A stretch of 33,095 nt of DNA, taken from contig SYKU01000399.1 of the NCBI GenBank assembly GCA_005808865.1, positions 1 through 33,095 of the forward strand. The letters are read 5' to 3'. This document shows positions 25,058 through 31,858 of the stretch, one piece after another. The DNA is from Acidobacteriota bacterium (GTDB taxonomy: Bacteria; Acidobacteriota; Terriglobia; Bryobacterales; Bryobacteraceae). Each line of letters opens with the position of its first letter. Positions within the stretch are counted from its first letter, which is position 1. The notes under the pieces are model-generated. The model made no database searches and had not been told where the DNA came from. It worked only from the letters and a program-made list of their open reading frames with translations. The position numbers were made by a program, and so were the translations under genes.

Positions 25058-26171
25058 CCAGTACGGTAAATGTCGATTCGGTGCGCGACACCGGGCGGTA
25101 AAGAGTATCGCGCTCCACCGGTTCCCGCCCCGCGGCGCGAATCAGCCGAAGCAACTCTCCCCGCCGCATCGACTGGCTCGTGGTCGCGCCGGCGTCGTGA
25201 TAAATCTTCTCTTCGACCACCGTTCCGTCCAGATCGTCCGCGCCGAAGCGCTGCGCAATTTGCGCCACCGATGGCGTCATCATCACCCAGTAGGCCTTGA
25301 TGTGCGGAATGTTGTCGAGCATCAGCCGCGAAATCGCGATGTTCCTGATATCCAGGAATCCGGTGGTCTTGGGAATGTGCCGCAGCGCCGTGTTGTCAGG
25401 ATGGAACGCCAGCGGAATGTAGGTCTGAAAACCCGCCGTTTCGTCCTGAAGCCCGCGAAGTTTCAGCAGGTGGTCCACGCGGTCTTCTTCATTCTCGATG
25501 TGTCCATACAGCATGGTGCAGTTCGAATGCAGTCCCAACCGGTGCGCGATGCGCGCCGTCTGGAGCCACTCCTCACCCGTAATCTTGTGGTCGCAGATGA
25601 TTCGCCGGACGCGGTCGGAGAAAATCTCCGCTCCGCCGCCGGGCAATGAATCCACTCCCGCGTCTTTCAGGCGCTGCAATGTCTCTTCGATGCTGATGCG
25701 GGTGCGCTCGGCGAAGTAGCCGACCTCGACCATCGTGAACGCCTTGAGGTGAACCTGCGGAAAGCGTTCCTTTAGCCCGCGCAGCATCTGGCAATACCAG
25801 TCGAGCGTGAGTTCCGGATGCAATCCGCCAACGATATGGAATTCGGTAATCGACTCGCTCCATCCCTGGCCTGCCACTTCCCAGACCTGGTCGAGCGACA
25901 TCGTGTAGGAGTTTGGATCCTTCGTCCGCTTTCCGAAGGCGCACAGCTTGCAACTCGCGACGCAGACGTCCGTGGGGTTGATGTGGCGGTTCACATTGAA
26001 GTACGTAACCGCGCCGTGCAGCCGTTCCCGCACCCGATTGGCCATGTAGCCGACCGTGAGGATGTCCGGCGTACGGAAGAGGGCAAGGCCGTCTTCGTAG
26101 TTGAGACGCACTCCGGCTTCGACCTTTTCGAGGATCGGCTTCAGCCGGTTATCGTCAATAACGACTTGCAT
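25053..26171 (-). CDS. mqnE: Aminofutalosine synthase (radical SAM)
   Basis: A 372-residue radical SAM enzyme of the MqnE/MqnC group. The iron-sulfur cluster Cys residues are Cys70-x3-Cys74-x2-Cys77 in PTDVCVASCKLCAFG. Other family segments are ITEFHIVGGLHPELTLDWY, GVDSLPGGGAEIFSD, HRLGLHSNCTMLYGHIE and FQTYIPLAFHPDNT. MqnE forms aminofutalosine from 3-[(1-carboxyvinyl)oxy]benzoate and SAM, an early step of the futalosine route to menaquinone, in the cytoplasm. The gene overlaps the preceding prenyltransferase gene by 17 bases and lacks its own clear ribosome site, so translation is coupled. The closely related MqnC is the alternative, but the text fits MqnE better. Confidence 0.9.
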   Translation of the reverse strand: MQVVIDDNRLKPILEKVEAGVRLNYEDGLALFRTPDILTVGYMANRVRERLHGAVTYFNVNRHINPTDVCVASCKLCAFGKRTKDPNSYTMSLDQVWEVAGQGWSESITEFHIVGGLHPELTLDWYCQMLRGLKERFPQVHLKAFTMVEVGYFAERTRISIEETLQRLKDAGVDSLPGGGAEIFSDRVRRIICDHKITGEEWLQTARIAHRLGLHSNCTMLYGHIENEEDRVDHLLKLRGLQDETAGFQTYIPLAFHPDNTALRHIPKTTGFLDIRNIAISRLMLDNIPHIKAYWVMMTPSVAQIAQRFGADDLDGTVVEEKIYHDAGATTSQSMRRGELLRLIRAAGREPVERDTLYRPVSRTESTFTVLV

Positions 26172-27060
26172 ACTGAAAGAAGAGAATATCGGCGGCCCAG
26201 AAGAAAAAGAATACCACGCTCACATACCCGTTCATGGTGAAGAAGGCCGCGTTGACACGCGAAAAATCCGTCGGCGATACCAGGCGGTGCTCCCATGCCA
26301 GCACCATCGCGACGGCGAAGATGCCGAGGTTTCCGGGCAGGTGGAGCTGAAACGCGGAACTGAGCAGCGTAAGACACACCAGCATGGCGAGATGCAGCAG
26401 GCGCGCCAAACGCAGAGCCCAGGCAAGGCCGAGCCAACTGGGAATGCTGAACAGACCTTCGTCGCGGTCGAATTCGAAATCCTGGCAGGAATAGATGATG
26501 TCGAACCCGGCGGTCCAAACGGTGACTGCCGCGGTGAGCCAGAGGATTCGCGGGTCGAGCGAGCCGCGAATCGCGATCCACGCCGCGGCGGGCGCAATGC
26601 CAAGCGCGAAACCCAGCACCAGGTGCGAGAATGGTGTGAACCGTTTTGTGAACGAATAGAAAAAGACGACGGCGAGCGCGAGCGGCGCGAGCGCGAGACA
26701 AAGCGGATTCAGTTCGCGCGCCGCGGCGAGGAAGACAAGCGACGACGCCCCGACGAACGCCCAGCCGAAGGCGGGTGTAAGCTGTCCCGAGGGAATATGA
26801 CGCATCCTGGTACGCGGATTGCGCGCGTCGGCGCGCGCGTCGACGAGCCGGTTGAACGCCATCGCCGCCGAGCGTGCGCCCACCATCGCGACGACGATCC
26901 AGCCAAGCTTTCCCCACGGAAATCGATCGCCGCCGTCTTCCCTGACGGCAAGCAGCGCCCCCGTTAGAGCGAACGGCAGCGCGAATATCGAGTGCTCGAA
27001 CTTGATCATTTCGAGCGTGAGCAGCAGGCGTTTGAGCATGAACGGAAAAGAGGTTACCAT
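26155..27060 (-). CDS. mqnP: UbiA-type prenyltransferase, probable menaquinone pathway MqnP
   Basis: A 301-residue integral membrane protein with about eight helices. The UbiA prenyl-diphosphate motif is Asn70-x3-Asp74-x3-Asp78 in NRLVDARADARNPRT, and the second Asp-rich motif is DFEFDRDEGLFSIP at 194-207. The family attaches a polyprenyl chain to an aromatic ring; next to mqnE the likely acceptor is the naphthoate intermediate of futalosine-dependent menaquinone synthesis. The ATG at 27060 is used; an in-frame ATG at 27039 (MLKRLLLTLEMIKFEHSIF) is also plausible. Its start is only 8 bases from the start of the opposite-strand DUF192 gene, so its promoter must lie inside that coding region. 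A 4-hydroxybenzoate role is the alternative. Confidence 0.87.
   Translation of the reverse strand: MVTSFPFMLKRLLLTLEMIKFEHSIFALPFALTGALLAVREDGGDRFPWGKLGWIVVAMVGARSAAMAFNRLVDARADARNPRTRMRHIPSGQLTPAFGWAFVGASSLVFLAAARELNPLCLALAPLALAVVFFYSFTKRFTPFSHLVLGFALGIAPAAAWIAIRGSLDPRILWLTAAVTVWTAGFDIIYSCQDFEFDRDEGLFSIPSWLGLAWALRLARLLHLAMLVCLTLLSSAFQLHLPGNLGIFAVAMVLAWEHRLVSPTDFSRVNAAFFTMNGYVSVVFFFFWAADILFFQYASRY
27032..27060 (+). promoter_or_regulatory. Candidate promoter for the DUF192 gene, overlapping the prenyltransferase start
   Basis: TTGAGC (27032-27037) and TACCAT (27055-27060) are 17 bases apart, each four of six to consensus. The ATG at 27069 is 8 bases downstream, so the transcript would be leaderless. 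TACCAT contains the complementary start codon of the prenyltransferase gene. Confidence 0.4.
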
Positions 27061-27068
27061 TTTATCTC

Positions 27069-27524
27069 ATGCGCTTTGTTCGGTTGCTCGCGCCCGGTGC
27101 GGCGTTTCTCCTGTTCTGCTCGTGCGGAGAAAAACCAGTTGACCCCGCCGACTTCGGGACCCGGCCGCTCACGCTGCCTAACGGGAAAACAATACGCGTC
27201 GAAGTAATGTCCCGGATGGAAGATATGGCGCGGGGCATGATGTTCCGCGAGTCTCTTCCGCCCAATCGCGGCATGCTTTTCATCCATGCTTCTCCCGGCC
27301 TCCAAAAGTATTGGATGTATCAGGTTAAGATTTCTCTGGATATTGTTTTCATCGGCCCCAACCGGCGAATCGTCGAAATTTCGGCGAACACGCCCCCGTG
27401 CACCACCAAGGCGAGCGACTGTCCCATGTTTGGCGGCGCCGCCCCGTCGCAATTCGTGCTCGAACTCGCCGCCGGCGAAGCGGCGCGAAACGGGCTGAGC
27501 GCGGGGCAGACGATCGTTTTTTGA
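27069..27524 (+). CDS. DUF192 exported protein
   Basis: A 151-residue protein. The N-terminus MRFVRLLAPGAAFLLFCSCG is a signal peptide with a possible lipoprotein cysteine. The DUF192 domain fills the rest: LTLPNGKTIRVEVMSRMEDM, RGMMFRESLPPNRGMLFIHA, MYQVKISLDIVFIGPNRRIV and QFVLELAAGEAARNGLSAGQ. The family is widespread and exported, with an unassigned function. No ribosome site precedes the ATG, and a promoter-like sequence ends 8 bases before it. It is divergent from the prenyltransferase gene. No functional link to menaquinone synthesis is shown. Confidence 0.88.
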   Translation: MRFVRLLAPGAAFLLFCSCGEKPVDPADFGTRPLTLPNGKTIRVEVMSRMEDMARGMMFRESLPPNRGMLFIHASPGLQKYWMYQVKISLDIVFIGPNRRIVEISANTPPCTTKASDCPMFGGAAPSQFVLELAAGEAARNGLSAGQTIVF

Positions 27525-27971
27525 TCGGGGGAAGCCACCATAGGCTTTAAGATAAGTCGCCACCAAATGTTCGCAGCTGCGCACGATCATCTCCAAACCC
27601 ACGTTTTTTGCGCCACTTCCCAGACTGGGACTTCGCGCCCGTGTCAGCGTGATCCGAGCTTTGTACGAGTAGCGCGTCTTCCGACCGGCGCGGGTTTCCG
27701 CTTCTACAGGCCCAGCCTGTAAGTCCCTTACTGGTACGAAGGGGATTTCACAACAGGAATCGCGATCACCAGGGCCAACCCGGCGCGTGGGCCATTCTCC
27801 GAGTGGCCGATGTACAGGACTGAACCCCAAACCAAAGACCACAAACCTCCCACAACCCAACTTCCAGCCCGCTTGGTGCATGGCGAGTCCGGAGGACGCA
27901 ATCGACAGCTGCGGAAACTTCTTGAGCAACGCGGGCTGCGCCGCAGATGCCGTGGCTTACACTCGAACTAT
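27525..27971. other. Gene-free stretch between the DUF192 and RluA-like genes
   Basis: No supported gene. A long frame on the minus strand runs through it and on through the DUF192 gene but has no ribosome site or recognised motif. Base composition becomes C- and A-rich from about 27800 onward, the same shift as in the following gene. TACACT at 27958-27963 ends 8 bases before the RluA-like ATG and could be a -10 box. Confidence 0.4.
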
Positions 27972-28901
27972 ATGCTCAACCGGGGCTATGCCTACACCAC
28001 AAGCATCAGCAGCAAATACCATGGACAAACCCTGCTCTCGCACTTGGCAAGCCTTTACCACCACTCAACCCCACAAGCCTGGCAACAAAAACTGAATAAC
28101 GGCGAAGTCACCCTCGACGGCGTCACCGCCACCGGAAACGAATCGGTCACTTCAGGCCAAACCCTTGTCTGGAACCGTCCACCCTGGATCGAACCAGACT
28201 CCCCTCAGCACTTCGAGGTCTTGTTTGAAGACCCCCATCTGTTGGCCGTCAACAAACCCAGCGGGCTGCCCACCCTCCCCGGCGGCGGCTTCCTGGAAAA
28301 CACCCTCCTCCGCCTGGTGCAAAAGCAAACCCCAAACGCAAACCCTGTCCACCGGTTGGGCCGGACCACCACCGGCATCGTCCTCTTCGCCAAAACACCG
28401 CAGGCGGCGTCTACTCTATTCGCAAACTGGAACACACCCAAAATTCAAAAAATCTACCGGGCGCTGGCTCAGAACATTGCACAGCACGACGCCTACGAGA
28501 TCCTCACTCCCATCGGCTTCGTACCGCACCCGCTCATCGGCTCCGTGTGGGCCGCCAACCCAAGTGGCAAACCGTCAAAGTCATTGGCAAAGGTGATCTC
28601 ACGCTCCACCAGCACCACAACTTTTGAGGTAAGCCTTAATTCGGGCCGCCCTCATCAAATCAGAATCCATTTGGCATCCATCGGCCACCCCCTGGTAGGC
28701 GATCCTCTGTACGGCTCAACCGGCCAGCCTCTTGAAAATCTCCCCGGCCTTCCCGGCGATGGAGGATATTTCCTTCACGCCCAATATCTGAAATTCCACC
28801 ACCCCATCACCGGAGAACAAATCAATCTTGAGGCAGCTTTGCCATCTGGACTTCTTGAAAGCGTGGTGGCGCCCACTGGATTTGCGCTGGACGGACAGTG
28901 A
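27972..28901 (+). CDS. RluA-family pseudouridine synthase-like protein with altered catalytic motif
   Basis: A 309-residue protein from the ATG at 27972; the frame is open further upstream without support. Residues ~18-70 are an S4 RNA-binding domain (QTLLSHLASLY, LNNGEVTLDGVTATGNESVT). The synthase domain has LLAVNKPSGLPTLPGGG, ISRSTSTTTFEVSLNSGRPH then QIRIHLASIGHPLVGDPLYG. RluA enzymes convert uridine to pseudouridine in rRNA or tRNA with an Asp in the HRLDR motif; here it reads VHRLGRTTTG, with Gly130 in the Asp position. It may be inactive, or belong to a variant group in which another residue serves. The coding strand is richer in A and C and poorer in G than neighbouring genes, suggesting transfer. 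It ends one base before the greB start. Confidence 0.85.
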   Translation: MLNRGYAYTTSISSKYHGQTLLSHLASLYHHSTPQAWQQKLNNGEVTLDGVTATGNESVTSGQTLVWNRPPWIEPDSPQHFEVLFEDPHLLAVNKPSGLPTLPGGGFLENTLLRLVQKQTPNANPVHRLGRTTTGIVLFAKTPQAASTLFANWNTPKIQKIYRALAQNIAQHDAYEILTPIGFVPHPLIGSVWAANPSGKPSKSLAKVISRSTSTTTFEVSLNSGRPHQIRIHLASIGHPLVGDPLYGSTGQPLENLPGLPGDGGYFLHAQYLKFHHPITGEQINLEAALPSGLLESVVAPTGFALDGQ

Positions 28902-28902
28902 G

Positions 28903-29523
28903 ATGCGAAAAGGGTTTACGAGAAGACCGAAAGCGGACGAGCCCGGGACGCCAGGCACGAACTACATCACTCCGAGTGGGCTGCGGCGTCTCCAGGATGA
29001 GCTCCGGTTTCTGCTTACCAGGGAACGCCCGGCCGTGACGGAGGTGGTGGCGTGGGCCGCCAGTAACGGCGATCGGAGTGAAAACGCCGACTATCAGTAC
29101 GGCAAGCGGCGGCTGCGGCAGATCGATGGGCGGATTCGCTTTCTCGGGAAGCGGATCGAAGCTGCGGAAGTGGTGGACCCGGAAACTCCGAGAACGGGGC
29201 AAGCGGCCACGAGAGCATTCTTCGGCGCGACCGTGCGCTATGCCAACGCCGCGGGAGTGGAGCGAGTGGTGAGCATCGTGGGCACCGACGAAGTCGATCT
29301 CGACCGAAACCACATCAGTTGGATGTCGCCTTTGGGGCGCGCGTTGCTGAAGTCGGCAGCAGGCGACAGCCGTGTACTCCAGGCGCCTGGCGGTACAGAA
29401 TACCTGGACGTGCTGGACGTGTGTTACCGGCGCATTTCAGTGGAACCGTTCCGTGAGCCGCCTGGATCCGAGTCCTCGTCAAAGCGCCCCTCTCGCCGAC
29501 CCATTCCAACTAAAGAAGGTTAA
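28903..29523 (+). CDS. greB: Transcription elongation factor GreB
   Basis: A 206-residue Gre factor. The N-terminal coiled coil is YITPSGLRRLQDELRFLLT through GRIRFLGKRIEAAEVVD, with the acidic tip at NGDRSENADY (Asp57, Glu60), which rescues backtracked RNA polymerase by stimulating transcript cleavage. The C-terminal FKBP-like domain is FFGATVRYANAAGVERVVSI, VDLDRNHISWMSPLGRALL and ending EYLDVLDVCYR. The tip and YQYGKRRLRQID favour GreB over GreA. A basic tail of about 30 residues follows the usual end. The ATG is one base after the RluA-like stop, so the two are coupled. Confidence 0.93.
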   Translation: MRKGFTRRPKADEPGTPGTNYITPSGLRRLQDELRFLLTRERPAVTEVVAWAASNGDRSENADYQYGKRRLRQIDGRIRFLGKRIEAAEVVDPETPRTGQAATRAFFGATVRYANAAGVERVVSIVGTDEVDLDRNHISWMSPLGRALLKSAAGDSRVLQAPGGTEYLDVLDVCYRRISVEPFREPPGSESSSKRPSRRPIPTKEG

Positions 29524-29956
29524 CAAGGCGACACACGAAAACTCCACGTCGCGAGCAAGGACGAATTGTGAGCCGACTACTAGGGCCTTCGTTCCGCTCT
29601 CATCCCTCCCCATTTGAGGATCGCTCGTATGCGTTCAGCCACTCCCGAAAAACGGGGTTGTCGGAGATGACTCCCGTGATGTCGCCATGTCGGACATGTG
29701 CCGTTTGTCGCCGCCCAGAACTCCTGGCGACCACAGCCCTTCCATCCAGCAATCGGGTAGGAATACGCCAGCATCGATGGGGGACCCCACTGCTCCGGGC
29801 AAATCGGCTACTCGCACAAAGCTTCCTGTTGAACCCTGTAGCGTCGCAGTCCGGGCAGGGGGTCCGGAAACGGCGTTCTGGGAAGTTGCGATCAATCCGA
29901 CGCGCCCGGAAGGAATCGCTGGGGATCACTCTGGCGGGGCGCTTATCTTAGCGCCT

Positions 29957-29995
29957 GTGAAAAAGGGGAAGCCCCGTGGCCACGGGGTTGAAAAC
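29957..29995 (-). repeat. Single CRISPR-repeat-like palindromic element
   Basis: On the minus strand the element begins GTTTTCAACCCCGTGG, continues through the perfect 16-base palindrome (29972-29987, CCCCGTGGCCACGGGG) and ends CTTCCCCTTTTTCAC. Length (39 bases), the GTTTTCAACCCC start and the internal palindrome are like CRISPR repeats, but only one copy is present, so no array is called. Confidence 0.4.
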
Positions 29996-30027
29996 GCTGC
30001 CCCTTGGATGCACGGCGTGGTCAGCGG

Positions 30028-30051
30028 GAGCACCGCGGGGTTGCGGTGCTC
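30028..30051. repeat. Perfect 9 bp hairpin
   Basis: GAGCACCGC (30028-30036) pairs with GCGGTGCTC (30043-30051) around the loop GGGGTT. No T tract follows on either strand, so it is not a standard terminator. Confidence 0.65.
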
Positions 30052-30571
30052 GATGGGAGGCTTCGCCGCCGGCCTGCGGCGGGTCGTCCTAGTCCAATGC
30101 CGTCGTACCCGATCCCATAATGCACTGATCGTCGTCTCCGGGGGGTCTCGCCGGCCATCCACTGCCGGAACGCCCTCGTCCTCCTCCGATTTGCCGGCTT
30201 GACTCGCCATGGTCTGACTGTTGATGGCCGTCGCGGCGTGTCGTTTCACTCTCGCGTCAATTCGGCCGCCCATCGTCCTGGCATCGCCTGGGTCGCTTCC
30301 ACTCGTTGAATGGAACGCTCCGCACAGGTGTTATCACATTGACGAGATCCGTGCCGGCTTGCGGAAATATCGCTTCGGATTGCAACACCTGGAGAGATTT
30401 TCCCTTTCCATTGCGACCTCGCGGCGCCAGCATCCACCCCGCCCCGGCGCCTGGCATTCCCACTCTCTCGCCCTCCCGCAGTTGCGCCTGCAGGCCCAAA
30501 GCGGTAACTTTAGCCAAGGGACAAGCGCCCCGTCTGAATCAAGCCGATATCCCTATTTAAAGGAGGGAGTG

Positions 30572-31858
30572 TTGTCGAAATCGCAACTCCTGAAGCTTTC
30601 GTGTCTCGCAGCCATCGCCGCCGCACTCCTCCTGGCGTGTAACAAAGCGCCCGCTCCCTCAGGTGGCGGAGCCGGAAAGAAGGGTGGCGGCGACGTGCCC
30701 GTTACGATCGCGAAAGTTACCCGGAAAGACGTCCCCGTTGAGATCCAGATCATCGGGAACGTCGAAGCTTACGCCACCATCACCATCAAGGCTCAGGCGG
30801 GCGGGGAGTTGACAAAAGTTCACTTTCAGGAAGGGGCCTACGTCACGAAAGGCGATCTCCTGTTTACCATCGATCCGCGCCCCCTGCAGTCTCAGTTGAG
30901 CCAGGCTGAAGCCAATCTGGCGCGCGACCTGGCGCTCGAGGCACAGGCGGAGGCGAACCTCGCCAAAAACATCGCGCAGGAGCAGTACGTGCGCGGTCAG
31001 TCCGGACGGTTCGAGCGGTTGTTCCAACAGGGCATCGTTTCAAAGGACCAGTCCGAGCAGCTCCGTACAAACGCGGATGCGCTCGCTTCCGGCGTCAGCG
31101 CGGACCGGGCCGCGATTCAGAGCGCGAAGGCGGCCACCGTCGCGGGGCGGGCCGCCGTCGATAACGTGAAGTTGCAGCTCGCCTACACCACGATCCGCGC
31201 GCCCCTCGATGGGCGCACCGGCAATCTCAACGTCAAGCAGGGCAACATCGTCAACGCCAATACCACCGACCTCATTTCCATCAATCAGGTGCAGCCTATT
31301 TATGTGACCTTCGCCGTACCCGAAGCTCAACTCGCGCCCGTGCGGAACTACATGAATTCCGGCAAGCTTCAGGTCGTCGCGACGCCTCAGGAGGATGGCG
31401 CGACACCCCAGACGGGTGTTCTGACTTTCGTCGACAACGCGGTCGACGTTTCAACGGGCACGATCAGGATGAAAGGCACGTTTCCGAACACCGACCGCAA
31501 GCTGTGGCCGGGGCAGTTCGTGCGCGTTGTCCTGCGATTGACCATGCAGCGCGACGCGCTTGTGGTTCCAAACCAGGCAGTGCAAACCAGCCAGGACGGC
31601 GCCTACGTATACGTCGTGAAGGAAAACCAGACGGTTGAGTCGCGGCCAGTGGTGACGGGATCGCGGCTCGATCAGGAACTCGTGATCGATAAGGGCGTGG
31701 AAGCCGGCGAGAGCGTCGTGACCGAGGGTCACTTACGGCTCGCTCCAGGGATGCGCGTCCAGCAGCGGGACGCGCGCGGCGGAAAGAAGGGCGGTAAGGG
31801 ACCTGCCGAGGTGCGTAAGGACGCCGGCCCGGACGGACAAAAGAAGGGGGCGGATTGA
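30572..31858 (+). CDS. RND efflux periplasmic adaptor lipoprotein
   Basis: A 428-residue membrane fusion protein. TTG at 30572 is chosen because AAAGGAGG ends 5 bases before it; GTG at 30569 is possible but only 2 bases away. The lipobox is LLLACNKAP. Domains in order are the lipoyl half (VPVTIAKVTRKDVPVEIQII, GGELTKVHFQEGAYVTKGD), the alpha-hairpin (~90-190, RFERLFQQGIVSKDQSEQL), the second lipoyl half (TTIRAPLDGRTGNLNVKQGN), the beta barrel (QPIYVTFAVPEAQLAPVRNY) and the membrane-proximal domain (DALVVPNQAVQTSQDGAYVY). A Lys/Gly-rich tail follows. It would link an inner-membrane RND pump to an outer-membrane channel. Its TGA overlaps the pump's TTG start. Confidence 0.93.
   Translation: MSKSQLLKLSCLAAIAAALLLACNKAPAPSGGGAGKKGGGDVPVTIAKVTRKDVPVEIQIIGNVEAYATITIKAQAGGELTKVHFQEGAYVTKGDLLFTIDPRPLQSQLSQAEANLARDLALEAQAEANLAKNIAQEQYVRGQSGRFERLFQQGIVSKDQSEQLRTNADALASGVSADRAAIQSAKAATVAGRAAVDNVKLQLAYTTIRAPLDGRTGNLNVKQGNIVNANTTDLISINQVQPIYVTFAVPEAQLAPVRNYMNSGKLQVVATPQEDGATPQTGVLTFVDNAVDVSTGTIRMKGTFPNTDRKLWPGQFVRVVLRLTMQRDALVVPNQAVQTSQDGAYVYVVKENQTVESRPVVTGSRLDQELVIDKGVEAGESVVTEGHLRLAPGMRVQQRDARGGKKGGKGPAEVRKDAGPDGQKKGAD

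Larger units (their letters stand above)
29524..30558. other. Gene-free stretch with several hairpins between greB and the efflux genes
   Basis: About one kilobase with no supported gene on either strand; frames present lack ribosome sites and family features. It holds the CRISPR-repeat-like palindrome (29957-29995), the 9 bp hairpin (30028-30051) and a weaker GC hairpin near 30064-30081 (CGCCGC and GCGGCG). Confidence 0.45.

Noticed and set aside
27054-27929. 291-codon open frame on the minus strand opposite the DUF192 gene and its downstream spacer
   Set aside because: No ribosome site, no recognised domain, and the opposite strand has a clear DUF192 protein with a signal peptide.
29600-29951. 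Several overlapping frames of 60-130 codons on both strands after greB
   Set aside because: None has a ribosome site or a recognisable domain, and they compete with each other over the same bases.
29957-30060. A two-repeat CRISPR array (29957-29995 and 30028-30060)
   Set aside because: The second hairpin shares only CGGGGTTG-type bases with the first; it is not a repeat copy.
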